Shown here: piece by piece, positions 1 through 5,233 of the stretch
Layout of the letters: every line of letters begins with the position of its first letter
How positions within the stretch are numbered: the first letter of the stretch is position 1
Assembly: GCA_022729775.1 (NCBI GenBank)
Contig: DZBA01000137.1
Coordinates: 1-8,221, forward strand
DNA: 8,221 bases
Direction of reading: 5' to 3'
DNA from: Anaerolinea thermophila
Lineage (GTDB): Bacteria; Chloroflexota; Anaerolineae; Anaerolineales; Villigracilaceae
Notes under the pieces: model-generated
The model's database searches: none
Seen by the model: the letters and a program-made list of their open reading frames with translations, nothing else
Told to the model about the DNA's origin: nothing
Made by a program: the position numbers and the translations under genes

Positions 1-13
1 CTTTATTTTTTTC

Positions 14-42
14 TTTACGCGCGTATCATCCTATGGTATTAT
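14..42 (+). promoter_or_regulatory. Sigma-70-type promoter of the metK riboswitch transcript
   Basis: A -35-like TTTACG at 14-19 (4 of 6 to consensus) and a -10 TATTAT at 37-42 (5 of 6) are separated by exactly 17 bp. Transcription should begin near 49, about 25 nt before the first paired base of the SAM riboswitch. The T-rich stretch at 2-16 could be the tail of a terminator for a gene lying left of the window, but its hairpin would be outside. The assignment rests on motif and spacing only. Confidence 0.6.
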
Positions 43-73
43 CGCGCCACAAATCAATAGCCCCAACACGGCG

Positions 74-251
74 CTCTTATCCAGAGAGGCGGAGGGAACG
101 GCCCTGCGATGCCTCGACAACCGGCAGCTAGTCGAATAGTCGAATAGTCGGATGGTCAAGTAGTCAGAGACTACGCGACCAAGCGACCAAGCGACTAACA
201 GACAAAACTAAACGGTGCCAAATCCGACAGAAGATTTCTGGGAGATGAGAG
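74..251 (+). promoter_or_regulatory. SAM-I (S-box) riboswitch with enlarged P3
   Basis: This RNA binds S-adenosylmethionine and controls the downstream SAM synthetase gene. P1 is an 8-bp helix, 74-81 with 244-251 (one G-U). The conserved S-box core follows it: AGAGAGGCGGAGGGA (83-97), GGCCC, then GATGCC, forming the P2 kink-turn hairpin. P3 begins at GACAACCG (116-123) and closes with CGGTGCC (213-219), with one A-C mismatch and one bulged A. P4 is CAGAA/TTCTG (228-232 with 236-240) with a 3-nt loop. Usual S-box aptamers are about 100-120 nt. This one is 178 nt because an 80-nt repeat array sits in the P3 apex, where length variation is tolerated. The position directly upstream of metK fits the family's known role. 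Confidence 0.93.
129..208 (+). repeat. Ten-unit 8-nt repeat array forming a ladder hairpin inside P3
   Basis: Positions 129-208 divide evenly into ten octamers. The left half reads TAGTCGAA twice, then TAGTCGGA, TGGTCAAG and TAGTCAGA. The right half reads GACTACGC, GACCAAGC twice, GACTAACA and GACAAAAC. The halves are roughly reverse-complementary. GTAGTC (160-165) pairs with GACTAC (169-174) around an AGA loop. Then come TGGTC with GACCA, TAGTCG with CGACCA (one mismatch) and TAGTCG with CGACTA, each pair of helices separated by a 2x2 internal loop. The result is a regular ladder-like stem. It resembles intergenic short-repeat expansions rather than any conserved aptamer part. Confidence 0.85.
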
Positions 252-270
252 GGTACAAAGCTTACGCATA

Positions 271-307
271 TTGCCCTTTCAGCACGTTTGAAGGGCAATT
301 TTATTTT
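271..307 (+). terminator. Riboswitch attenuator (intrinsic terminator before metK)
   Basis: TTGCCCTT (271-278) pairs perfectly with AAGGGCAA (291-298) across a 12-nt loop, followed by TTTTATTTT (299-307). A competing antiterminator is visible: GAGAGGG (247-253) can pair with CCCTTTC (274-280), seven pairs with one G-U. That pairing uses part of the P1 3' strand and the terminator's 5' arm. With SAM bound, P1 holds 244-251, the terminator forms and metK is off. Without SAM the antiterminator forms and transcription continues. The metK Shine-Dalgarno lies just after the T-tract. Confidence 0.88.
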
Positions 308-325
308 CAAGGAGAAACAAAACCA

Positions 326-1531
326 ATGAGCAACACTTTTATGTCTTCACCGAGTTTGATGTTCACATCGGAATCCGTGACCGAGGGTCATCCCGACAAG
401 ATGTGCGATCAAATTTCCGACGCGGTATTGGATGCCTGCTTCGAGCAAGACCCCTACTCGCGCGTGGCTTGCGAAACAGCGACCAAGACTGGCTACGTTA
501 TGTTATTGGGCGAAATCACCACCAAAGCCTTTGTCAACTTTGATGACCTCGTCCGCAAAGTTGTGACCGAAATCGGTTATGACCGCGCCAAAAAAGGCTT
601 TGACGGAAATACCTGTGGCGTGCTTTCTGCCATTGCCAGCCAAAGCCCCGATATTGACATGGGCGTCAGCCAATCACTCGAAGCCAAAGGCGGCGACAAG
701 GAAGACCTCGACAAAATCGGCGCGGGCGACCAGGGTATGATGTTCGGTTTCGCGTGCAATGAGACCGCGACTTTAATGCCGATGCCGATTTATCTCGCGC
801 ACAAACTTGCGCGCCGCTTGAGCGAAGTCCGCAAAGATGGCACGCTCGAATGGCTGCGCCCGGATGGCAAGAGCCAGGTCACTGTGGAATACGCCTTCGG
901 CAAACCGAAACGTATTGACACGGTGTTGATTTCCACCCAGCACGCGCCGGAAATCTCGCAGGAAGACATCCGCGCTTTGATTATCAAACATGTCATTAAT
1001 CCCGTCCTGCCCCAGGAAATGGTGGATGACAAGTTGAAGATTTACGTCAACCCGACCGGGCGCTTCGTGGTCGGTGGTCCGATGGGCGACGCCGGCTTGA
1101 CCGGACGCAAGATCATCGTGGATACCTACGGCGGCATGGGACGTCATGGCGGCGGCGCGTTCAGCGGAAAAGACCCCACGAAGGTGGATCGCTCTGCTGC
1201 GTATGCGGCGCGCTATGTGGCGAAGAATGTTGTTGCCGCTGGCTTGGCTGACCGCGTGGAAGTTCAGGTTGCGTACGCGATTGGCGTCGCGCATCCGCTC
1301 TCGGTCAACGTGGAAACTTTCGGCACCGCGAAGATTGCAGATGAGAAAATCGCCGCGCTTGTCACCGAGCATTTTGACCTGCGCCCCGGCGCCATCATCC
1401 GCGACCTTGATCTGCGCCGCCCGATCTATCGCCAGACCGCCGCGTATGGTCACTTTGGACGCGACGACATCGAGTTCCCCTGGGAGCGCACCGACAAGGC
1501 TGAGGCTTTGAAGAAGGCTGCTGGCTTGTAA
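326..1531 (+). CDS. metK: S-adenosylmethionine synthetase (methionine adenosyltransferase)
   Basis: This enzyme makes SAM from methionine and ATP, releasing phosphate and diphosphate, in the cytoplasm. At 401 residues it is full length for the bacterial family (about 380-400). Family signatures include FTSESVTEGHPDK (13-25, N-terminal ATP/Mg site), GAGDQGMMFGFA (132-143), and GGGAFSGKDPTKVDRSAAY (275-293, phosphate-binding glycine loop and K/D/R residues), then AARYVAKNVVAAGLA. The ATG at 326 is preferred because AAGGAG (309-314) lies 11 nt upstream. An in-frame GTG at 215 would start translation inside the riboswitch and run through the attenuator hairpin, so it is rejected. A second ATG at 341 is a less likely alternative. 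The gene appears monocistronic: riboswitch in front, strong terminator behind. No key motif is missing. Confidence 0.97.
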   Translation: MSNTFMSSPSLMFTSESVTEGHPDKMCDQISDAVLDACFEQDPYSRVACETATKTGYVMLLGEITTKAFVNFDDLVRKVVTEIGYDRAKKGFDGNTCGVLSAIASQSPDIDMGVSQSLEAKGGDKEDLDKIGAGDQGMMFGFACNETATLMPMPIYLAHKLARRLSEVRKDGTLEWLRPDGKSQVTVEYAFGKPKRIDTVLISTQHAPEISQEDIRALIIKHVINPVLPQEMVDDKLKIYVNPTGRFVVGGPMGDAGLTGRKIIVDTYGGMGRHGGGAFSGKDPTKVDRSAAYAARYVAKNVVAAGLADRVEVQVAYAIGVAHPLSVNVETFGTAKIADEKIAALVTEHFDLRPGAIIRDLDLRRPIYRQTAAYGHFGRDDIEFPWERTDKAEALKKAAGL

Positions 1532-1556
1532 TTTGTCAGGCTAAGAAGATAGATGT

Positions 1557-1596
1557 AACAGACGCTTTACGCAAGTAAGGCGTCTGTTTTATTTTT
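1557..1596 (+). terminator. Intrinsic terminator after metK
   Basis: CAGACGCTTTAC (1559-1570) pairs with GTAAGGCGTCTG (1575-1586) along 12 bp with one G-T pair, closed by a GCAA tetraloop (GNRA type). TTTTATTTTT follows at 1587-1596, and AA/TT can extend the stem by two pairs. This is a textbook rho-independent terminator 26 nt after the metK stop, and it separates metK from the cysteine desulfurase unit. Confidence 0.95.
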
Positions 1597-1611
1597 AATC
1601 AGCTGCTGGTA

Positions 1612-1617
1612 TATAAT
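1612..1617 (+). promoter_or_regulatory. -10 box of the cysteine desulfurase transcript
   Basis: A perfect TATAAT lies 15 bp past the metK terminator. The expected transcription start is around 1624, which is also the A of an ATG. No good -35 is visible at 17 bp upstream (TTATTT, overlapping the terminator T-tract). An overlapping TGG-TATATA (1607-1615) could act as an extended -10. The box and the terminator before it together support an independent transcript. Confidence 0.55.
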
Positions 1618-1623
1618 TGTCTT

Positions 1624-1656
1624 ATGAAAAAAACACAGTCGAAAGTTGAAGCATGA
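1624..1656 (+). CDS. Putative ten-codon leader ORF overlapping the desulfurase start
   Basis: ATG at 1624 opens a ten-codon frame (MKKTQSKVEA) ending in TGA at 1654-1656, which overlaps the desulfurase ATG in an ATGA arrangement. The ATG lies 6 nt after a perfect TATAAT, so the mRNA would begin at or next to this codon (leaderless). The desulfurase has no convincing Shine-Dalgarno (GAAAGTTGAAGC precedes its ATG), so re-initiation from this mini-ORF is a plausible way to translate it. The peptide itself shows no recognisable function. Chance occurrence cannot be excluded for so short a frame. Confidence 0.35.
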   Translation: MKKTQSKVEA

Positions 1657-2810
1657 TATACCTCGATTACGCTGCCACCACTCCCGTTGACCCGCGCGTG
1701 CTTGACGCGATGCTGCCCTACTTCCGCGAGTCGTTTGGAAACCCATCCTCTGTGCATCGTTACGGACAAAAAGCCGAAAGCGCGATTGATGCCGCGCGTG
1801 AGACCGTCGCCTCGATTTTGCATTGCCGCGCGGATGAAATCATCTTCACCTCATGCGGCTCGGAATCCGATAATCTCGCGCTGCGCGGCGCGGCGATGGC
1901 GCGTAAAAACGAATCCGGCGCAAAGCAGATTCTCACATCGAAGAATGAACATCACGCCGTCAGCAAGACCGCCGTTCAACTCGAAAAGGAATATGGCTTT
2001 TCCGTCGGGTGGTTGGATTTGGACGCGCATGGCATGGTCAGGACAGACGCGCTGAATAAATCCATTGCCGACCAAACCGCGCTGGTTTCTGTCATGTTTG
2101 CCAATAACGAAATTGGGACAATCAACCCCATCCCTGAATTGGCGAAAATTGCAAAGGCGCGCAATGTCCTCTTTCATACAGACGCGGTGCAAGCCGCCGC
2201 ATATCTCGATGTGAATGTGGAAAAACTCGGCGCGGATTTAATCTCATTGGGCGGGCATAAATTTTATGGACCCAAAGGTGTGGGCGCGTTGTACGTCCGC
2301 AAGGGAACGAAACTCGTCGCGCACAACACCGGCGGCGGGCAGGAATATGGTCTGCGGGCGGGGACGCAAAACGTGCCGTACATTGTCGGCTTTGCGGAGG
2401 CGCTTCGTCTTGCCGCCGAAGAACGCGAGACGCGCATCGCGCTCGTCAAACCGCTGCGCGACCAGATCATCGGGCGCGCGCTGGAGGAAATCCCTGACGC
2501 GCAATTAACGGGTCATCCTGAAAACCGTTTGCCCAATCACGCTTCTTTTGTCTTCAAAGATGTGGATGGCAACCTGTTGCTGCAAATGCTCGATGCGGCG
2601 GGCTTTGCTTGTTCATCTGGCTCTGCGTGTAAAACCGGCAACCCCGAACCGAGCGAAGTCATCACCGCGCTGGGCTTTGACCGTCACTGGGCTTTGGGCT
2701 CCCTGCGAATTACCCTCGGCATGGATTCCACCCCCGCGCATGTTGATTCGTTTTTGGGCGCTTTGCCTGGTTTGGTTGAAAAGGTGAGAAAGTTGAAAAT
2801 GGGAAAGTGA
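1653..2810 (+). CDS. iscS: Cysteine desulfurase (IscS/NifS class V aminotransferase family)
   Basis: This PLP enzyme removes sulfur from L-cysteine, giving alanine and an enzyme-bound persulfide for Fe-S clusters, tRNA thiolation and other sulfur uses. It is 385 residues, typical for group I enzymes. Visible signatures are YLDYAATTPVD at the N-terminus, NEHHAV (His101 near the PLP ring), HTDAVQ (Asp177, PLP nitrogen), and SLGGHKFYGPKG with Lys203 as the Schiff-base lysine. RAGTQN follows (236-240 region), then CSSGSAC with Cys326 in the catalytic-loop position. The symbol is by family; IscS and NifS cannot be separated from one gene. No iscU, iscA or mnmA-like partner is adjacent. Only a weak ribosome site precedes the ATG, which overlaps a short leader ORF. 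A mobile-looking cassette begins 7 nt after the stop. Confidence 0.93.
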   Translation: MIYLDYAATTPVDPRVLDAMLPYFRESFGNPSSVHRYGQKAESAIDAARETVASILHCRADEIIFTSCGSESDNLALRGAAMARKNESGAKQILTSKNEHHAVSKTAVQLEKEYGFSVGWLDLDAHGMVRTDALNKSIADQTALVSVMFANNEIGTINPIPELAKIAKARNVLFHTDAVQAAAYLDVNVEKLGADLISLGGHKFYGPKGVGALYVRKGTKLVAHNTGGGQEYGLRAGTQNVPYIVGFAEALRLAAEERETRIALVKPLRDQIIGRALEEIPDAQLTGHPENRLPNHASFVFKDVDGNLLLQMLDAAGFACSSGSACKTGNPEPSEVITALGFDRHWALGSLRITLGMDSTPAHVDSFLGALPGLVEKVRKLKMGK

Positions 2811-2816
2811 ATATCA

Positions 2817-2847
2817 CCACAGATAAACGCGGATGAACACAGATTAA
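2817..2847 (+). repeat. Left inverted repeat of the GxxExxY cassette
   Basis: Starting at CCACAGATAAAC the sequence runs in 10-bp units: CACAGATAAA, CGCGGATGAA, CACAGATTAA (2818-2847). Its first 12 bases are exactly reverse-complementary to the outer end of the right repeat. The left copy has one more 10-bp unit than the right. The GxxExxY gene's ribosome site follows immediately (AAGGA at 2851-2855). Confidence 0.75.
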
Positions 2848-2862
2848 ATAAAGGATTTGTAC

Positions 2863-3264
2863 ATGCCTTCTCCAGATGTAAATTTTATTACCCAAAAGAT
2901 TATTGGCTGCGCTTATGATGTCAGTAATTCTCTTGGCATGGGCTTTGTCGAGAAAGTTTACGAGAATGCGCTTGTTCATCGAATTCGTAAAATAACAGGC
3001 TTGAAGGTTATTCAGCAGCACCCGATAAAAGTAATTTATGATGACATAGTGGTAGGTGAATTCTTTGCTGACCTGCTTGTAGAAAATCGCGTATTGGTTG
3101 AATTGAAAGCAGTGTCTATGTTAACCAATGAACATACAGCTCAAGCGTTGAATTATTTGCGCGCTACTGGTTTTGAAATATGCTTGCTTATTAATTTCGG
3201 ACGAACAAAAGTCGAAATCAAGCGGCTTCTTCCCTATTCTGATTGGAAACATAAGAAAGAATAA
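2863..3264 (+). CDS. GxxExxY family protein, PD-(D/E)XK nuclease-like
   Basis: The protein is 133 residues, the normal size for the GxxExxY family, whose biological role is not established. The defining motif GFVEKVY is at 27-33. A PD-(D/E)XK-type core follows: Asp70 in FFADLLV, then Glu80 and Lys82 in VELKA, nine residues on, with a helix carrying Gln94 (AQALNYL). All acidic and lysine positions expected for metal-dependent nuclease chemistry are present, so the gene is probably intact. ATG 2863 is chosen because AAGGA lies 7 nt upstream; an in-frame TTG at 2857 would overlap that spacing. Codon use and base composition are A+T-richer than in both neighbours. With the flanking repeats this suggests acquisition as a cassette. 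A DNA-processing role is inferred from the fold only. Confidence 0.88.
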   Translation: MPSPDVNFITQKIIGCAYDVSNSLGMGFVEKVYENALVHRIRKITGLKVIQQHPIKVIYDDIVVGEFFADLLVENRVLVELKAVSMLTNEHTAQALNYLRATGFEICLLINFGRTKVEIKRLLPYSDWKHKKE

Positions 3265-3288
3265 CCTCGTTTCTTTCTTATCTTTTTT
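3251..3288 (+). terminator. A+T-rich intrinsic terminator overlapping the GxxExxY stop
   Basis: ATAAGAAAGAA (3251-3261) is perfectly complementary to TTCTTTCTTAT (3271-3281) across a 9-nt loop that contains the stop codon. CTTTTTT follows (3282-3288). The 11-bp stem has only two G-C pairs, so it is weak, but the T-run is good. The 5' arm encodes the last three and a half residues (HKKE tail). It leads straight into the right inverted repeat. Confidence 0.55.
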
Positions 3289-3306
3289 ATCTGTGTTTAT
3301 CTGTGG
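3287..3306 (-). repeat. Right inverted repeat of the GxxExxY cassette
   Basis: Read on the minus strand this is CCACAGATAAACACAGATAA, that is, two 10-bp units CACAGATAAA and CACAGATAA. It matches the left repeat exactly for 12 bases. It also resembles the left repeat's first and third units, as if the middle unit (CGCGGATGAA) were missing. The outermost bases join with ATAA (3307-3310) to give TGTGGATAA, the complement of the consensus DnaA box TTATCCACA. Confidence 0.75.
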
Positions 3307-3319
3307 ATAATCCCCCCCC

Positions 3320-4807
3320 TTGAAAACAAAAATCATCACCCTCGAATCTCACGACGACCTCATCTCTGTCCGCGACAAATTGTCGTGGGCAAAAACGCCG
3401 CGCATTTTGTTGGTATGGCCCAAGTATGCGCGAGTCACGCTCCGCATTTTGGATTTGAAAGTCTTACAGCGTCACGCGGATTCACTCGGCGCGCAGCTGG
3501 GATTGGTCACGCGGCGGATGAAAGTCCGGCGCGACGCGGAATCGCTTGGCATCCCGGTTTTCAAATCCTCTTCCGAAGCGCAGCGAAAAGAATGGACGCA
3601 GCCTGCCCCGCGCGAACAGCGGATTCCTGCCGCGCCGCGCCGCGACCTGCGAGCCATGCGCGAGATTGCGTACCCAAAAGAATCCGCGTGGCGGACATCC
3701 CTGCCGGGGCGGGTAATTACATTTACGCTGGGCGTTTTTGCGGTGTTGATTCTTGCCGCGGCTTTCATCCCCCGCGCCGAGTTGATACTGCATCCCGCAA
3801 CGCAGACCCAATCAGCAGTCATTCCAATTTCCGCGAGCGAGTCGAATCAAGCGGTTTTCATTACCGGCATGATTCCCGCGCGGACGTTATCCGTTGATGT
3901 GGAAATGCAACAAACGCTGGCAATTACCAGCGTCATTCCGATTCCCAAATCAAAGGCGCAGGGCGTCGCGCGGTTTACAAATTTGGCGCAAAAAGAAATC
4001 AACATTCCGAAGGGGACGGTGGTCATGACATCGGATGAGCCGCAAGTCCGCTTTGTGACGCTGACCAACACGCTGTTTGGCGTTGGCAGCAAATTTTTGG
4101 ATGTGCGCGTCGAAGCGGAAAAAGCGGGCGCGAGTGGAAATGTCCCCGCGGGCGCAATCAACACCGTCGAAGGCGGGCTTGGACTTTCGCTTGCGGTGAG
4201 CAATCCCGGCGCAACCACAGGCGGCGCGGATGTGGAAGAGATTGGCGCGACGGATACAGACCGCGAAAAATTGCGTGATTCAACGCTGGAAAATTTGCGG
4301 CGCGAGGCTGAGACAAAAATGCGCGCGCAAATCCCCGCTGATGATTTTTTGCTGATGGATACTTTTGAACTGGCGAATATTGCCGATGAAACCTTCGACC
4401 CTGCCATAGGGCAACCCGGAAAAAGCCTGTCATTGACCATGCGCGCGGATTTTTCGGCGCGATATATTTCCGCCGCCGATTTGAATCAGCTGGCGCAGGT
4501 CACGCTGGGCGCGGTTGTCCCCGCTGGCTTTGACCCGTTGGGCATGGCAACATTCAAATTGCTTGGCGAGCCTCACACCGACGTTACCGGCGTCACGCAT
4601 TTTGAAATCGAAGCCTCGCGCGTCTTGATTCAGAAAATGGATACTTTGCAGGTTTTCCCCATCGTGCGCGGACGTGACCCGCAAACGGTCAAGGATGAAT
4701 TGACGAAAAAATTATCCCTGCGTCAAAGTCCCGAAATTACGCTTACGCCTGCATGGTGGAAGTGGATGCCGTTGATTCCGTTCAACGTCAAAGTGGAGGT
4801 GCAGTAG
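3320..4807 (+). CDS. Membrane-anchored baseplate J/gp47-like domain protein
   Basis: The protein is 495 residues with one membrane segment. Residues 1-85 form a probable cytoplasmic alpha/beta domain (KTKIITLESHDDL, RILLVWP, VTRRMKVRRDAESLGIPVF). A basic Pro/Arg-rich linker (90-131) leads to a hydrophobic helix at 132-151 (VITFTLGVFAVLILAAAF). The rest should lie outside the membrane by the positive-inside rule. It includes a baseplate-J-like stretch: ARFTNLAQKEINIPKGTVV (217-235) and EAEKAGASGNVPAGAINTV (265-283). No other phage gene is nearby, so this is probably a host envelope protein of unknown role rather than a tail part. The start is TTG: an in-frame TAA precedes it at 3308-3310 and the next Met is residue 67. 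No Shine-Dalgarno is visible, only a run of eight C. ruvX follows after 2 nt. Confidence 0.72.
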   Translation: MKTKIITLESHDDLISVRDKLSWAKTPRILLVWPKYARVTLRILDLKVLQRHADSLGAQLGLVTRRMKVRRDAESLGIPVFKSSSEAQRKEWTQPAPREQRIPAAPRRDLRAMREIAYPKESAWRTSLPGRVITFTLGVFAVLILAAAFIPRAELILHPATQTQSAVIPISASESNQAVFITGMIPARTLSVDVEMQQTLAITSVIPIPKSKAQGVARFTNLAQKEINIPKGTVVMTSDEPQVRFVTLTNTLFGVGSKFLDVRVEAEKAGASGNVPAGAINTVEGGLGLSLAVSNPGATTGGADVEEIGATDTDREKLRDSTLENLRREAETKMRAQIPADDFLLMDTFELANIADETFDPAIGQPGKSLSLTMRADFSARYISAADLNQLAQVTLGAVVPAGFDPLGMATFKLLGEPHTDVTGVTHFEIEASRVLIQKMDTLQVFPIVRGRDPQTVKDELTKKLSLRQSPEITLTPAWWKWMPLIPFNVKVEVQ

Positions 4808-4809
4808 AT

Positions 4810-5232
4810 ATGCGAATTCTTGCGGTAGATCACGGTGAAAAAAGAATCGGTTTGGCGTTGAGCGATGAGACCGCCACCATTGCAACTCCGCTCAAAGTGG
4901 TGGAGCATATCTCACGCGCGGTGGACGCGGCGCAAGTTGCCGATATTGCGGCGCAGAATAATGTCAAGTTAATCGTTGTTGGGCAATCGTTTGATGATGA
5001 AGGCAACCCAAACCCGGCGGGCAGGCGCGCGGGTCGCTTTGCGGATGAATTGAAAAACCAGACGAACATTCCCATCGAAATGTGGGATGAAGCGTTCAGC
5101 ACACAGGATGCGCGCGCCGCGCGGATTCAACTTGGCGTGTCGCGCAAAAAACGCGCAGGGCATCAAGACGCCTTTGCAGCGGTGGTGATTTTGCAATCAT
5201 ATTTGGAGAGCAAACCAAGAGGGGAAGGGTAA
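4810..5232 (+). CDS. ruvX: Putative Holliday junction resolvase RuvX / YqgF-family pre-16S rRNA nuclease
   Basis: The protein is 140 residues with an RNase H-like fold, typical family length. It shows MRILAVDHGEKRIGLALSD (1-19, Asp7 as first catalytic acid), LIVVGQSFDDEGN (54-66), MWDEAFSTQDA (91-101, Asp93/Glu94) and DAFAAVVILQSYL (120-132, Asp120). The second motif differs from the usual VVGLPLNMDG form, but the acids are kept. Members act on branched DNA in some studies and in 16S rRNA 5' maturation in E. coli; which applies here is unknown. ATG 4810 is chosen over an in-frame upstream ATG at 4753 because the family begins at this motif and GGAGG (4795-4799) lies 10 nt upstream, inside the preceding gene. 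The gene is co-transcribed with the J-like gene and translation may be coupled. Confidence 0.92.
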   Translation: MRILAVDHGEKRIGLALSDETATIATPLKVVEHISRAVDAAQVADIAAQNNVKLIVVGQSFDDEGNPNPAGRRAGRFADELKNQTNIPIEMWDEAFSTQDARAARIQLGVSRKKRAGHQDAFAAVVILQSYLESKPRGEG

Positions 5233-5233
5233 A

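Larger units (their letters stand above)
2817..3306. mobile_element. Possible repeat-bounded GxxExxY cassette
   Basis: An approximately 490-bp segment consists of a GxxExxY gene, its own ribosome site and a terminator-like hairpin, bounded by related inverted repeats. Its A+T content is visibly higher than in the flanking genes. It sits between the stop of a cysteine desulfurase and the start codon of a baseplate-J-like gene. No transposase is present and no clear target duplication is visible. Movement, if any, would rely on another factor or on the encoded PD-(D/E)XK protein. The boundaries follow the repeats and are an inference. Confidence 0.4.

Noticed and set aside
129..208. CRISPR-like array because of regular short repeats
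   Set aside because: Units are only 8 nt with no unique spacers, and the halves are reverse-complementary, folding within the riboswitch.
215..325. In-frame 37-residue N-terminal extension of MetK starting at GTG 215
   Set aside because: It lies across riboswitch P3/P4/P1 and the attenuator hairpin, has no family similarity, and a good Shine-Dalgarno precedes ATG 326.
773..1453. 226-residue open frame on the minus strand inside metK
   Set aside because: It is antisense to a strongly conserved gene, its protein looks like reverse-frame translation (rich in R, A, H), and no promoter or ribosome site is seen.
3320..4807. Phage tail or contractile-injection remnant suggested by the baseplate-J-like similarity
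   Set aside because: There is one membrane helix, a cytoplasmic N-terminal domain, no other tail genes, and it is operonic with ruvX.
4753..4809. Upstream ATG giving RuvX a 19-residue extension
   Set aside because: It overlaps the end of the J-like gene, the family starts at MRILAVDHG, and GGAGG is placed correctly for ATG 4810.
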